A DNA stretch of 64,000 nucleotides, taken from positions 9,680,001 to 9,744,000 of the forward strand of contig NZ_CP127294.1 in assembly GCF_030285625.1 (NCBI RefSeq). Direction: 5' to 3'. Every line of letters begins with the position of its first letter. Position 1 is the stretch's first letter. This document shows, one piece after another, positions 51,703-62,241 of the stretch. The notes below the pieces were generated by a model, which worked only from the letters and a program-made list of their open reading frames with translations, made no database searches and was not told the origin of the DNA. The position numbers were made by a program, and so were the translations under genes. Origin of the DNA: Amycolatopsis sp. 2-15. GTDB taxonomy: Bacteria; Actinomycetota; Actinomycetes; Mycobacteriales; Pseudonocardiaceae.

Positions 51703-52520
51703 CCAACTCGTTCGACCTCAACCGCGCCAACTGGGACGAGCGCGCGGCGGTGCACGCGAAGTCCGAGTACTACGGCTTCGAGCGCTTCCGCACGGACCCC
51801 GAGTACCTCAGCGACGTCGTGCGGTTCGACCTCCCGCGTCTCGGTGACGTCTCTTGCCTGCGCGGCGTGCACCTGCAGTGCCACATCGGCACGGACACGC
51901 TTTCCTTGTCCCGCCTGGGCGCGCGGATGTCCGGCCTCGACCTCTCCCCCGGCTCGCTGGTGCAAGCGCGCAGGCTCGCGGACAGCGTCGGCGCGGAGAT
52001 CGACTACCACGAGGCCAACACCTACGACGCTGTCGACGTGTTCGGCGAAGGCACGTTCGACCTCGTCTACACCGGCATCGGCGCGCTGTGCTGGCTGCCG
52101 CGGATCGCCGAGTGGGCCACGGTCGTGGCGAGGTTGCTGAAGCCGGGCGGGCGGTTGTTCCTGCGCGAAGGCCACCCGATGCTGTGGGGGCTCGACGACG
52201 AAGCCGAGCGCGCGGGGCCGAAATACGACTACTTCGAGCACGCCGAACCGCTCGTGTGGGACGACGACACCACCTACGTCGACACCGACGATCCGCTCAC
52301 CAAGACCACCACGCACTCGTGGAACCACTCACTGGGCGAAATCATCACGGCGCTGCTGGAAAACGGCCTCACGCTCACCGCGTTCACCGAACACGACACC
52401 GTGCCGTGGAATGCGCTGCCGCACGAAATGCACCAGGTCGACGGCGGCGAATGGCGACTGCGCGAGAACCCGCGGCGCCTCGCGGCGAGCTACACCCTGC
52501 AGGCGGCGAAGGTTTCCTAG
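51699..52520 (+). CDS. Class I SAM-dependent methyltransferase
   Basis: 273 aa, GTG start overlapping the VOC stop. Motif I reads GVHLQCHIGTDTLSLSRLGA (a common variant for this subfamily), followed by SGLDLSPGSLVQARRLA, VYTGIGALCWLP and LLKPGGRLFLREGHP. The long C-terminal half includes YFEHAEPLVWDDDTTY, as in uncharacterised actinobacterial methyltransferases. Substrate unknown. Cotranscribed with the VOC gene. Confidence 0.9.
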   Translation: MTNSFDLNRANWDERAAVHAKSEYYGFERFRTDPEYLSDVVRFDLPRLGDVSCLRGVHLQCHIGTDTLSLSRLGARMSGLDLSPGSLVQARRLADSVGAEIDYHEANTYDAVDVFGEGTFDLVYTGIGALCWLPRIAEWATVVARLLKPGGRLFLREGHPMLWGLDDEAERAGPKYDYFEHAEPLVWDDDTTYVDTDDPLTKTTTHSWNHSLGEIITALLENGLTLTAFTEHDTVPWNALPHEMHQVDGGEWRLRENPRRLAASYTLQAAKVS

Positions 52521-52529
52521 AGTGCGGGC

Positions 52530-53528
52530 ATGACTCGTGCTCTTGTCGCTGTCGCCGCGCTGGGCGGCACCATTTCCATGGCCCCTGGCCGCTCGATCGA
52601 AGCCGGGGTGGTGCCTCGGCTGACCGCCGAGGACCTGCTCGGCGACCTCGGCACCGACCTGCCGATGGACGTCACGGCGGCCACGCTCGCCGGCATCTCC
52701 AGCGCGTCGATGGACTACGAGACGCTGCTGCGGACACGCCAATGGGGCCTGCAGCAGGTGGCGGCGGGCGCGGCGGGACTCGTCGTGGTGCAGGGCACGG
52801 ACACTCTCGAGGAAACGGCGTACTTCTTCGAGCTGACCTGGCCCCACGACGTGCCGGTGGTGGTCACCGGGGCGATGCGCAACCCGAGCCTGCCCAGCGC
52901 GGACGGTCCCGCGAACCTCCTGGCGGCACTGACCGTCGCGGCCGAACCTCGCAGCCGCGGGCGCGGTGCGCTGGTGGCGTTCAACGACGACGTGCACTCG
53001 GCCCGCTGGGTGCGCAAGGCACACGCGAGCCACCTCGAAGCGTTTTCCTCGAACCCGGCGGGACCGCTCGGGCTCGTCGCGGAACGCGCCGTGCACTACT
53101 TCCACCCGGCCGGCGGACGTCCGTCCGCCCTTCCGGTGGAAAGCGCCGACTTCTCGGCGCTGGTTCCGTTGGTGGAAGCGGGCATCTCGGATTCCGGCGA
53201 GCTGCTCAAGCTCGTGCTCGGCGGCGGCGCCCGCGGGGTGGTCGTGGCGGCCAACGGCGTCGGCCACGTTTCGTGCGGGACCGCCGACGTGATCGCCGAC
53301 GCGAAGGTGCCGATCGTCGTCGCGTCACGCACCGGCGCGGGCACGACGTTCCGCGCCACCTACGGTTTCCACGGCTCCGAGTCGAGCCTGATCCGCCTCG
53401 GCGCGACGATGGCGGGCTGGCTGGACCCCCGCAAAGCCCGCGTCCTGCTTCAGATCCTGCTCGCCAGCGGTGCCTCGCGCGAACACGTCGAGCAGGAGTT
53501 CCGCCTGCGCGGCGACCTGGACCGCTGA
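52530..53528 (+). CDS. L-asparaginase
   Basis: 332 aa. Catalytic motifs: VAALGGTISM (Thr), VVVQGTDTLEETAYFFEL (Thr/Asp), TGAMRNPSLPSADGPANL and ARWVRKAHASHL with the catalytic Lys. No signal peptide, so probably cytoplasmic type. It lies 9 bp after the methyltransferase gene. Hydrolyses asparagine to aspartate and ammonia. Confidence 0.93.
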   Translation: MTRALVAVAALGGTISMAPGRSIEAGVVPRLTAEDLLGDLGTDLPMDVTAATLAGISSASMDYETLLRTRQWGLQQVAAGAAGLVVVQGTDTLEETAYFFELTWPHDVPVVVTGAMRNPSLPSADGPANLLAALTVAAEPRSRGRGALVAFNDDVHSARWVRKAHASHLEAFSSNPAGPLGLVAERAVHYFHPAGGRPSALPVESADFSALVPLVEAGISDSGELLKLVLGGGARGVVVAANGVGHVSCGTADVIADAKVPIVVASRTGAGTTFRATYGFHGSESSLIRLGATMAGWLDPRKARVLLQILLASGASREHVEQEFRLRGDLDR

Positions 53529-53534
53529 GCGTTT

Positions 53535-54014
53535 TCAGTCCCGGACCGGACCACCGAGCGGGTCGAGGTGGTACGGCCGCATCGCGCGCGGTCCGTCGCG
53601 GTAGACGTGCACGCTGATCGCCGGGTCCGGCCCGTCGTTGCGCACCTCGTGCACGTACCCGGGCCCGAACACGCGCGACTGCCCGGCGGCCAGCGCGTGC
53701 ACCTCGGTGACCGCGCGGCCGTCGGGCGAACGGCGCGCGACGGTCTCGGTCAGCCGGCCCGACACGACCGTGAACGCGCCGGTCGAGAACTCGTGGTCGT
53801 GCAGGTCGGTGTGCTGGCCGGGCAGCCAGCTCAGCAGCCAGACCTCCTGGCCGGCACCGCGTTCCACGAGCGCGGAGAAGCGCTCGTCGGGGTCGTAACG
53901 CAGAAGGTTCGCCCAGCGTCCGCGGTCGGCGGCCACCTCGAGGGCGACGCGCACGGGGTGGCGCAGAGCGGGGTTCTCGGGACGCAGCAGGGTGTTGTCC
54001 GGGACGGCGAACAT
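53535..54014 (-). CDS. Cysteine dioxygenase
   Basis: 159 aa from an ATG preceded by AGGAACGACC. Cupin with the CDO motifs: PGQHTDLHDHEFSTGAFTVVSGRL (two His ligands) and GYVHEVRNDGPDPAISVHVY (third His region). It oxidises cysteine to cysteine sulfinate with Fe(II). Convergent to the asparaginase gene (6 bp). A Cys-rich leader ORF lies 50 bp upstream, which suggests control by cysteine supply. Confidence 0.92.
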   Translation of the reverse strand: MFAVPDNTLLRPENPALRHPVRVALEVAADRGRWANLLRYDPDERFSALVERGAGQEVWLLSWLPGQHTDLHDHEFSTGAFTVVSGRLTETVARRSPDGRAVTEVHALAAGQSRVFGPGYVHEVRNDGPDPAISVHVYRDGPRAMRPYHLDPLGGPVRD

Positions 54015-54064
54015 GGTCGTTCCTCGCAGGAGAAAAGGCGGAAAAAGCTGGGCCGGGGCTGAGG

Positions 54065-54091
54065 TCACCGACAACAGCGACACGACGGCAT
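54065..54091 (-). CDS. Cys-rich leader peptide upstream of cysteine dioxygenase
   Basis: An eight-residue ORF, M-P-S-C-R-C-C-R then TGA, on the same strand and 50 bp before the dioxygenase start. Three of eight codons are TGT cysteine codons. No Shine-Dalgarno sequence precedes it, so it may be leaderless. Comparable Cys-cluster uORFs in actinobacteria control sulfur genes by translation-coupled attenuation. This is inference from sequence and position. Confidence 0.65.
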   Translation of the reverse strand: MPSCRCCR

Positions 54092-54202
54092 GACCGGGCG
54101 GAGGTCACAGGACCCCGGCCGCGCGGTCATCAGGCACATCGTCACGCCGACAGCGAACCAGCGCCGGCCCCGGCGGTCAACCGTTTCCCAGCCCCTGGGA
54201 GA

Positions 54203-55228
54203 TCAGCTCCACTCGTGCTTCTGCGAACGCCCCAGCAGCTCGGCGCCGGCCTGGCGCGGGTCCACACCCTCGTGGCAGACGCGGTGCATCGCGTCGGTGA
54301 TCGGCATGTCCACGCCCAGGCTGCGCGCCAGCTCGCGGATCGACGAGCACGACGCGACCCCCTCCGCGACCTGCCCGCCGGTGGCGGCCTGCGCCTGCTC
54401 CAGCGTGTCGCCGCGGCCCAGCCGTTCGCCGAAGGTCCGGTTGCGCGACAGCGGCGACGAGCACGTGGCCACCAGGTCGCCGACGCCGGCGAGACCCGCG
54501 AACGTGAGCGGGTCGGCGCCGAGCTTCGTGCCCAGGCGTGCCATCTCCGCGAGGCCGCGGGTGATCAGCGTCGCCATCGTGTTGGCCCCGAGGCCCAGGC
54601 CCGCGGCCATGCCGCAGCTGAGCGCGATCACGTTCTTGCACGCACCACCGAGCTCGCAGCCCACGACGTCGGTGTTGGTGTACGGGCGGAAGTACTGGTT
54701 CGAGCTCGCCCGCTGGATCGCCACCGCGCGCTCGTGGTCCGCACACGCCAGCACCGCCGCGGCCGGCTGCGCCGCGGCGATCTCCCGGGCCAGGTTCGGC
54801 CCGGAGACGACCACGATCTCGCCCGCGTCGACCTTCGCCAGCTCGGCGATCACCTCGCTCATCCGCTTGAGCGTGCCCAGCTCCACGCCCTTGGCCAGGC
54901 TCACGAGGATGGCCTCGGGCGGCAGCAGCGGCTGCCACGCCGTGAGGTTCTTGCGCAGGCTCTGGCTCGGCACGCCGAGGACCACGGCCTGCGCGCCCTC
55001 GAGCGCGGCCGCCGGATCGGCCGTCGCCGTGATGCGCTCGGGCAGCCGGGTGCCGGGCAGGTAGGACTCGTTCGAATGCCGCGTCGTGATCTCCTCGGCG
55101 ACCGACTCGCGGCGCGCCCACATGGTCACGTCGCGGCCGGCGTCGCCGAGGACCTTGGCGAACGCCGTGCCCCACGAGCCGGCGCCGAGCACCGTCACCC
55201 GCTGGACGTCGGTGGCGAAGGCGGCCAT
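54203..55228 (-). CDS. gpsA: Glycerol-3-phosphate dehydrogenase [NAD(P)+]
   Basis: 341 aa. N-terminal nucleotide motif [18 protein letters not shown], catalytic Lys region [20 protein letters not shown], and [20 protein letters not shown] are all standard. It makes sn-glycerol-3-phosphate for phospholipids. Overlaps the acyltransferase gene by one base (TGATG), so both phospholipid steps are coupled. Confidence 0.97.
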   Translation of the reverse strand: MAAFATDVQRVTVLGAGSWGTAFAKVLGDAGRDVTMWARRESVAEEITTRHSNESYLPGTRLPERITATADPAAALEGAQAVVLGVPSQSLRKNLTAWQPLLPPEAILVSLAKGVELGTLKRMSEVIAELAKVDAGEIVVVSGPNLAREIAAAQPAAAVLACADHERAVAIQRASSNQYFRPYTNTDVVGCELGGACKNVIALSCGMAAGLGLGANTMATLITRGLAEMARLGTKLGADPLTFAGLAGVGDLVATCSSPLSRNRTFGERLGRGDTLEQAQAATGGQVAEGVASCSSIRELARSLGVDMPITDAMHRVCHEGVDPRQAGAELLGRSQKHEWS

Positions 55229-55932
55229 CAGGCGCCGTCCTCCGGCTTCTTCACAGGCGGCTCCTCGTGGCGGATCTCGCCCAGCAGCCGGGTGACCTCG
55301 TCCATCATCAGCTTGGTGACCTCCCGCAGCGTCGCGGCGCTGCGGGGGTTGGCGTTCTCGTAGGCCGACAGGTCCAGCGGGTCGCCGATCAGGTGCGTCA
55401 CGGTCTTGCGCGGGAACGGCGTGAACTTCTTCGTGTAGCCGTTGTAGATCTGGCTGGTGCCCCAGCGCGCGATCGGGATCACCGGGGCGTCGTTCTGCAG
55501 CGCCAGCCGCGCGACACCGGTGAACGACTCCTTGGGCCAGCCGGCCGGGTCCTTCGTGATCGTGCCCTCGGGGTAGATCACGACGATCTTGCCCTCGGCC
55601 AGCGCCTCGTGCGCGGCCCGGAGGCTGTCGCCCGCCGCGCTGGACTTGCGCGACACCGGAATCTGGCCCGACGAGGTCGCGATCTTCCCCAGGACCGGGA
55701 CCTTGAGCAGGCTGTCTTTGAGGAAGAACCGCGGCACGCGCTTCTGGCGGTGCACGAACACCGCGTCCACCACCGGGTCGAGGTGGGAGATGTGGTTCAG
55801 CACGAGCACTGCCGGGCCCTGGCGCGGAATTTTCTCCGCGCCGAGGTACGACCGCTTCCCGATGCGGGTCAGCGGGTAGAACACGAACGCGGCCAACCCC
55901 ACCCAGAAGCCGCCCTTCTCACGCCGTGCCAA
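55228..55932 (-). CDS. 1-acyl-glycerol-3-phosphate acyltransferase
   Basis: 234 aa from a TTG at 55932 preceded by GGAGGAGAC; a longer ATG frame from 56091 would overlap the divergent cofC and has no ribosome site. Motifs: NHISHLD (catalytic His/Asp), [31 protein letters not shown], and [13 protein letters not shown]. One N-terminal hydrophobic stretch anchors it to the membrane. It acylates lysophosphatidate in phospholipid synthesis. Confidence 0.93.
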   Translation of the reverse strand: MARREKGGFWVGLAAFVFYPLTRIGKRSYLGAEKIPRQGPAVLVLNHISHLDPVVDAVFVHRQKRVPRFFLKDSLLKVPVLGKIATSSGQIPVSRKSSAAGDSLRAAHEALAEGKIVVIYPEGTITKDPAGWPKESFTGVARLALQNDAPVIPIARWGTSQIYNGYTKKFTPFPRKTVTHLIGDPLDLSAYENANPRSAATLREVTKLMMDEVTRLLGEIRHEEPPVKKPEDGA

Positions 55933-56044
55933 GTCTCCTCCTCCGAACGATCCACTCCGCCAGATCCTGCCGCGCCCGGGTTCACGCAGTCCAGGGAGGG
56001 TGCGCTCACCACGCACCGCGGAGCTTTCGGGTAAAGATGGACAG

Positions 56045-56677
56045 GTGGACGTGGACCTGGTCGTGCCGTTGAAACACCCCCGCGTGGGCAAGTCGCGCCT
56101 GCGGGGCGCGGTCGTCGAGGCGGAGCACGCCGAACTCGTGCTGGCGCTGGCCTACGACACGCTGGCGGCGGTCACTTCGGTGGCCGGAGTGCGGCGCGTG
56201 CTCGTGGTGGCCGCGGACCCGGCGGCGGTGTCCGAACTGGCCGGTCTGGGCGTCGAGCTGGTGGCCGAACCGGGCGACGGCGGGCTGAACGAAGCCCTGC
56301 GTCACGGTGCGGCTCTGCTGCGCGACGGCGAGCCGGGCGGCATCGTCGGCGCCCTGCAGGCCGATCTGCCGGCCTTGCGCGCGGGTGATTTCGCCGCCGC
56401 GCTGGCCGAGGCGGCGGGGCGGCGCGCGTTCGTCGCCGACCACCAGGGCACGGGCACCACGCTGCTGCTGTCGGCTCCCGGCGCGCCGCTCGACCCGCGG
56501 TTCGGCGCCGCTTCCGCCCAGCGGCACACCGAATCCGGAGCCGTCCCGCTGGCCGGGGCGATGGTGTCGTTGCGCAGCGACGTGGACACTTCGGACGATC
56601 TCGAACACGTGCGCGTGCTCGGCGTCGGCAAACGCACGGCGGCGCTGCTGCCCGACGAAACCGTCCCATTGGGCTGA
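56045..56677 (+). CDS. cofC: Phosphoenolpyruvate / 2-phospholactate guanylyltransferase
   Basis: 210 aa, GTG start. Nucleotidyltransferase fold with VDLVVPLKHPRVGKSRL, VAEPGDGGLNEALRHG, GALQADLPALRAGDF and FVADHQGTGTTLLLS. It guanylylates phosphoenolpyruvate or phospholactate in F420 side-chain synthesis (FbiD in mycobacteria). Same neighbourhood as Rv2983. Divergent from the acyltransferase gene. Confidence 0.93.
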   Translation: MDVDLVVPLKHPRVGKSRLRGAVVEAEHAELVLALAYDTLAAVTSVAGVRRVLVVAADPAAVSELAGLGVELVAEPGDGGLNEALRHGAALLRDGEPGGIVGALQADLPALRAGDFAAALAEAAGRRAFVADHQGTGTTLLLSAPGAPLDPRFGAASAQRHTESGAVPLAGAMVSLRSDVDTSDDLEHVRVLGVGKRTAALLPDETVPLG

Positions 56678-56733
56678 AGGTGTTCATTTGACCTTCACCG
56701 CGGTCTGCGCAATCTGCTGCTTCGTAGTGAACA

Positions 56734-59223
56734 ATGGGCATCGTGAGCACAGACGACGCCAGCACATCCGCCCGGAACGGACAGCCCGCCCGGCGGCGCA
56801 GGGCCAGCGCGGCGAAAGCTGAGGCGCCTGGAAGCCCCGCACGACACACCAGCGCAGCGAAGAAGACGACTCCGGGCAAGAGCGTCGCTTCCGCGGACGC
56901 GGTGACCACGGCCGCCCGCGCGACCGCGGCCAAGGCGGGCACCAATGCCGCCGGCAAGGCCAAGACCGCCAAGAGCGAACCGAAAACCGCGCCGGTGAAA
57001 ACCTCGCGGGCCCGCAAGACCACAGCGGCCACGGCCGTGGCCGCCCCGGAGACGGCCCGGCCCGCGACCCGGCGCACGACGGCCGCGCTCGACGCCTCGG
57101 GCGACGATTTCCGCGGCGTGCCCTCGGCCCCGCCCGCCGTCACTTCCGCCGCGCCGACCGCCGTCGAAACGCTGCCCGACGACCGGTACTTCAACCGCGA
57201 GCTGTCCTGGCTCGACTTCAACGCGCGGGTGCTCGCCCTCGCCGAGGACGAGTCGCAGCCGCTGCTGGAGCGGGCGAAGTTCCTGGCCATCTTCGCGTCC
57301 AATTTGGACGAGTTCTACATGGTCCGCGTGGCCGGGCTGAAGCGCCGCGACGACACCGGCCTGTCCGTGCGCAGCGCCGACGGCCTCACCCCGCGCGAGC
57401 AGCTGGACTACATCGCCAAGCGCAACCAGGACCTGGTGGAGCGCCACATCGGCGCGTTCGAGAACCATCTGCGCCCGGAGCTCGCGAAGCAGGACATCCA
57501 GCTCGTCGGCTGGGCCGACCTCGCCGGCGTCGACCAGCTGCGGCTGTCGAGCTACTTCTCCGAGCAGATCTTCCCGGTGCTCACGCCGCTGGCCGTCGAC
57601 CCGGCGCACCCGTTCCCGTACATCTCGGGCCTGTCGCTCAACCTCGCGGTGACGGTGCGCGACCCGCAGGGCGGCACGGAGCGCTTCGCCCGAGTGAAGG
57701 TGCCGAGCAACGTGCCGCGCCTCATGCGCGTCGAGACCGAACGCACCAGTCGCACGGCCACGTTCCTGCCGCTGGAGGAGCTCATCGCCGCGCACCTGGG
57801 CGAGCTGTTCACCGGCATGGAGGTGACGGAGCACCACGTGTTCCGCGTCACCCGCAACGCCGACTTCGAGGTCGAGGAAGACCGCGACGAGGACCTCCTG
57901 CAGGCTCTGGAACGCGAGCTCGCGCAGCGGCGCTTCGGCCCGCCCGTGCGGCTCGAGGTCGCCGAGGACATGAGCGAGCACATGCTCGAGCTGCTGCTTC
58001 GCGAGCTCGAGGTGGACCCGGAAGACGTCGTCGAGGTGCCGGGCCTGCTCGACCTGACCTGCCTGCACCAGCTGTCCGGTGTGGACCGCAAGGAGCTCAA
58101 GGACCGGTCCTTCGTGCCGGCGACGCACCCGGCGTTCGGCGAGCGCGAGACGCCCAAGAGCGTGTTCGCGACGCTGCGCGAGGGCGACGTGCTGGTGCAC
58201 CATCCGTACGACTCGTTCTCCACGAGCGTGCAGCGCTTCATCGAGCAGGCCGCGGCCGACTCGAAGGTGCTGGCGATCAAGCAGACGCTCTACCGCACGT
58301 CGGGCGACTCCCCGATCGTCGACGCGCTGATCGACGCCGCCGAGGCCGGCAAGCAGGTCGTCGCGCTGGTCGAGATCAAGGCGCGCTTCGACGAGCAGGC
58401 CAACATCACGTGGGCGCGCACGCTGGAGCGCGCGGGCGTGCACGTGGTCTACGGCCTCGTCGGGCTCAAGACCCACTGCAAGGTGTCGATGATCGTGCGC
58501 CAGGAAGGCTCGACCATCCGGCGCTACTGCCACATCGGCACCGGCAACTACAATCCGAAGACCGCGCGCCTGTACGAGGACATCGGCCTGTTCACCGCCG
58601 ACCCCAGCATCGGCGCCGACGTGACCGACCTGTTCAACGTGCTCACGGGCTACTCGCGGCAGGACACCTACCGCACGATCCTCACGTCGCCCCACGGCAT
58701 CCGCCGCGGCATCGTGCGCGCGATCGGCGAGGAGATCGAGCTCGCGCGCGCCGGACAGGACGCCGGGATCCGCATCAAGTGCAACTCGCTCGTCGACGAG
58801 CAGGTGATCGACGCGCTGTATCACGCTTCGCAGGCCGGGGTGCCCGTCGACGTGGTGGTGCGCGGGATCTGCGCGCTGAAGCCGGGTGTCGAGGGGCTGT
58901 CGGAGAACATCCGCGTCCGCTCGATCCTGGGCCGGTTCCTGGAGCACTCGCGGGTGTTCCACTTCCGCGCGGGCGGCACGCACTGGATCGGCAGCGCCGA
59001 CATGATGCATCGCAACCTCGACCGCCGCATCGAAGCGCTGGTGCGCGTGAAGGACACGAAGCTCACGCAGCAACTCGACGCCGTGCTCGACTCGGCGCTC
59101 GACCCGACCACGCGGTGCTGGGTCCTCACGGCGAGCGGCGAATGGCAGCCCTCCCCCGGCGCCGGTTCGCAGGTGCGTGACCACCAGGTCGAGCTCGCCA
59201 AGCTGCACGGGGCCGCCGGATGA
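56734..59223 (+). CDS. ppk1: Polyphosphate kinase 1 with long basic N-terminal extension
   Basis: 829 aa. Residues ~1-145 are an Ala/Thr/Lys-rich extension ([22 protein letters not shown]) that typical PPK1 lacks. The core starts at [18 protein letters not shown], with [23 protein letters not shown] (phosphohistidine region near residue 580), [21 protein letters not shown] and a PLD-like C-terminal. It makes polyphosphate from ATP. Its stop overlaps the NUDIX gene start (GGATGA), so mutT1 is coupled. Order as in mycobacteria (cofC-ppk-mutT1). Confidence 0.95.
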   Translation: MGIVSTDDASTSARNGQPARRRRASAAKAEAPGSPARHTSAAKKTTPGKSVASADAVTTAARATAAKAGTNAAGKAKTAKSEPKTAPVKTSRARKTTAATAVAAPETARPATRRTTAALDASGDDFRGVPSAPPAVTSAAPTAVETLPDDRYFNRELSWLDFNARVLALAEDESQPLLERAKFLAIFASNLDEFYMVRVAGLKRRDDTGLSVRSADGLTPREQLDYIAKRNQDLVERHIGAFENHLRPELAKQDIQLVGWADLAGVDQLRLSSYFSEQIFPVLTPLAVDPAHPFPYISGLSLNLAVTVRDPQGGTERFARVKVPSNVPRLMRVETERTSRTATFLPLEELIAAHLGELFTGMEVTEHHVFRVTRNADFEVEEDRDEDLLQALERELAQRRFGPPVRLEVAEDMSEHMLELLLRELEVDPEDVVEVPGLLDLTCLHQLSGVDRKELKDRSFVPATHPAFGERETPKSVFATLREGDVLVHHPYDSFSTSVQRFIEQAAADSKVLAIKQTLYRTSGDSPIVDALIDAAEAGKQVVALVEIKARFDEQANITWARTLERAGVHVVYGLVGLKTHCKVSMIVRQEGSTIRRYCHIGTGNYNPKTARLYEDIGLFTADPSIGADVTDLFNVLTGYSRQDTYRTILTSPHGIRRGIVRAIGEEIELARAGQDAGIRIKCNSLVDEQVIDALYHASQAGVPVDVVVRGICALKPGVEGLSENIRVRSILGRFLEHSRVFHFRAGGTHWIGSADMMHRNLDRRIEALVRVKDTKLTQQLDAVLDSALDPTTRCWVLTASGEWQPSPGAGSQVRDHQVELAKLHGAAG

Positions 59224-60171
59224 GCGTGGACGTCCGCGCAGCCGGTGCGGTGCTGTGGCGCCGCGCCGGCGACGGGTTCGAGGTGGCCCTGGTGCACCGG
59301 CCTCGGTACGACGACTGGTCATTGCCGAAGGGCAAGGTCGATTCGGGTGAGACCCTCGCCGCCACCGCGGTGCGGGAGGTGTGGGAGGAAACCGGCTACC
59401 GCGTGGTGCTCGGGCGCCACATCGCGCAGAGCGTGTACGACGTGCCCGCCCGCAGCGGCGGTGGCGTGCTGAAGAAGACCGTCGACTACTTCAGCGGCGA
59501 AGCCGTGTCTGGGACTTTCCTGGCCAACGACGAGGTCGACGAGGTGCGCTGGCTCGACGCGCTCGCGGCCGAGCGGCTCCTCACGCGCGACACCGACGTG
59601 CGCGTGCTGCGCGAGTTCTGCGCGCTGCCGGTGTCGCTGATCACCGTGCTGCTCGTCCGCCACGCCAAGGCGGGCAAACGCGACGACTGGACCGGCGACG
59701 ACGACCTGCGCCCCCTGTCCGACGCCGGCCAGCGCCAAGCCGAGGCCCTGCGGGAATTGCTGCCGTGCTTCGGCCCGGACCGGGTCTTTTCGGCCCCACG
59801 GCTTCGCTGCGTGCAGACCGTGCGCGGCGTCGCGGAGGACCTGGGCGTCGACGTGCGCCACGAGAACCTCCTGTCGGAAGAGGGCTACTGGCCCGACCCG
59901 GTCCTCGGCATCGCCCGCCTCCTCGCCATCGCCGGCGGCGGGGGCACCCCCTTGATCGCCAGCCAGGGCGGCGTGATCCCGGACCTGATCAGCGCACTGG
60001 CCGACCGCGACGGCACCGAGCTCGCCGCCGCCCGCAGAGGTGTCGTACCCAGCAAGAAAGGCTCCCTCTGGGTCCTTTCCTTCCTCCCCCGGCCGGCGAC
60101 GTCGGCCCGCGCTTGGCAAGCGCGGACTACTACCCGACGCCGTTGCCCGCGCCCGCCCCGTCACGGCACTG
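59220..60171 (+). CDS. mutT1: NUDIX hydrolase fused to histidine phosphatase (MutT1-like), apparent frameshift near 3' end
   Basis: NUDIX box [22 protein letters not shown] (~38-59) and a phosphoglycerate-mutase-like domain starting [11 protein letters not shown] at ~143. In the given frame the tail diverges after SLWVLSFL and runs to 60317, past a terminator. If one C is added to the run CTCCCCC near 60086, the frame ends with [16 protein letters not shown] at 60171, the expected MutT1 C-terminus. So a one-base deletion, real or from assembly, is likely. It removes oxidised nucleotides and diadenosine polyphosphates. Confidence 0.85.
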
Positions 60172-60189
60172 ACGCAGTTCTTGTGTTCG

Positions 60190-60229
60190 GGCCTCCCCGC
60201 CGGCCGTTGTCGCCGCCGGGGAGGCCTTC
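60190..60229 (+). terminator. Terminator after mutT1
   Basis: GGCCTCCCCG / CGGGGAGGCC stem around a GC-rich loop, followed by TTCC. It lies 18 bp after the predicted true mutT1 stop at 60171 and inside the frameshifted extension, which supports the shorter product. Confidence 0.65.
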
Positions 60230-60750
60230 CGCGTTTCGGGGAATGGCGGTGTTCGAATGGGCTCGAAAAGTGGGCAGGTCGCTATTCGCGGGATGGCCGG
60301 GGGTGGGGATTCTATAGAGATGGCTATTCCCGCCGGGGTCGCCGGCTATGGGTACACAAGTCCGCCCGAACGGCGGATCAAGCACTCGGGGGTCGGGGGG
60401 CGGGGTGAAATTTCACCTCGCCTTGCTTCGTCGGCCGCCGGTAGGGGTGCTCAGGCTCGCCATGGGCTGCTGGTCTTGATGCTGCCGAACCCGCCATTGT
60501 TCTGTGGCCTTCGTCGCCCCAGCGACGCTCCCACGCCCGGGACTCCCTGCTGCAGCAACGGTCTCGGCTGAGCCTTGTTCGCTTCCCGCTGGGTGTGAAT
60601 CCGCAGCTCCAGGCCACATCTGCTGACCGGGTCCCGGATGCGTTGCCCCGCAGTCGATCCACCCGACGGCCCCGCCATTCCCGCTCTCCGCCCCCGCGGA
60701 AATCCTGCCGACCACGAAGCGGCGAACGCCACCACTTCCCCACACCGAGG
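60230..60750. other. Gene-free stretch before tandem repeats
   Basis: No supportable gene. Long open frames on both strands are caused by GC bias and repeats; none shows a family motif or ribosome site. Confidence 0.6.
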
Positions 60751-61357
60751 CACCCGACAACGTGCTGCAAGATCCAGCCCGGCGCCCTCGTCGCTCCGGC
60801 CCCGCCAGCCCCTCCCACAGCCCAGAGCAGAGCGAACACCAGGCTGTGCCCGACTGCTCCCACACCCCGTGGGCACCCGACAACATGCGGCAGGGCCCAA
60901 GCTGGCGACCCCGTCGCTCAGACCCGCCAGCCACTTTCCCATCCCAGACCAGGGCGAGCACCGAGCTATGCGCCACCACGCCCGCACACCACAGGCACCC
61001 GACAACATCCGGCAAGATCCAAGCCGGCGACCCCGTCGCTGGCCCGCCAGCCACTTTCCCATCCCAGACCAGGGCGAGCACCGAGCTATGCGCCACCACG
61101 CCCGCACACCACAGGCACCCGACAACATCCGGCAAGGCCCAAGCTGGCGCCCTGTTGCTCCGGCCCACCAGCCTCTCCCACAGTCCAGGCCTGAGCGAAC
61201 ACCGAGCTATGCGCGACTACGCCCTCACACCACAGGCACTCGACAACGTGCGGCAAAGTCCAGCCCGGCGCCCTCGTCGCTCCAGCCCTGCCAGCCCCTC
61301 CCTCAGTCCAGGCCAGAGCGAACACCGGGCTGTGCGCCACTTCCCCCGGGCCACAGC
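60751..61357. repeat. ~120-bp tandem repeat array, five units
   Basis: Units start CACCCGACAAC (or CACTCGACAAC) at 60751, 60874, 60996, 61116 and 61237, with periods 123, 122, 120 and 121 bp. Units two and three are almost identical over most of their length; the others are diverged. All share GGCGACCCCGTCGCT-like, CCCAGACCAGGGCGAGCACC-like and GAGCTATGCGC blocks. Read on the minus strand, the better units spell LPDVVGCLWCAGVVAHSS..., but spacing breaks the frame, so a protein is unlikely. Not a CRISPR: no spacers. Confidence 0.9.
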
Positions 61358-62241
61358 AGCCCGCCGCCCGCGAAGGGCACGGCTTCTCCGCCCTTCCACC
61401 GCACCACCATTCGCCACCCAGCAGGCCACACCGCCGCCTCCCGCAAGCGCCGAGCCCGACCACTCCAGCCATTTCCGCTCAGCACCAAGACCGCCCCCGT
61501 AGAGATGCAGGAGAATCGTCCGGGCCTCGCCGCTCCACCACGACGTACCCAATCCGTCGCAAGCCAAGCGCGCGAACGTGCAGGTAGCGCACCATTTTCG
61601 GCGCATCGCGCCTCGGGCGTCCTGCGGATCAAGAGCGCGTGGCAGGGCACCGTCGTGATCTCCTGCGGACGCCCGCTGCCTCATCCCCCTGGCGTGATTC
61701 CCATCCCGGCATCCCCCTGTGTGGCAGAGCTACCGGCCCGAGGTCGAGGCCTCACTCTGCTGATAGGAAGCCGGAAGTTGATTGCCGCCCCGCGCTCCTC
61801 CGCGCCGTGCTCCGGCAGTGAGCGGGGCCCGAGTGCTGCAGCGATCTACCGCAGGTGCGCCGGCTGTTGTTTGCCCCGGCATTGCGATTGCTTGCGCGGC
61901 AGCCGTCCTGCCGGAGCACGCAGGACAGCCCCGATCGCCGGCCGGCGCCCGACCCTGTTCCACCAGCGTGGGGGCGGCCGCCCTGTTCGTCGCGAGTTCT
62001 CGACTAATGCGGCAGCGCGTTCTTGTCCGCTGTTCTGCGCTCCGAGCCGAAGAGGTTCGCAGGCCTCGCCATTCCTGTGCAGTGCAGCGATCCTGCAGGC
62101 CGAAGGTGCGAGGGGCATCGCTGTCAGCCGCAACCGGGCGACCAAGCCAGGCAGCTGAAGCGCACCGTTCCCCGCCCGGCCGAACATTCCCCAGCCGGTC
62201 AGACCCGAAGCACAACACCGCATCCCACTACCCCACACATG
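61358..62241. other. Gene-free stretch between repeat array and hup
   Basis: Nearly 900 bp with no recognisable gene on either strand. Base composition is similar to the flanks. Partial similarity between pieces near 61830 and 62085 (GTGC..AGCGATC..GCAGG) hints at further decayed repeats. Confidence 0.55.

Noticed and set aside
60751..61357. CRISPR array
   Set aside because: Units are about 120 bp and joined without unique spacers; no cas genes in the window.
60638..62158. 506-codon plus-strand frame and a 251-codon minus-strand frame over the repeat array
   Set aside because: Both arise from 120-bp repeats free of stops; repeat spacing is not always a multiple of three and no fold or start is convincing.
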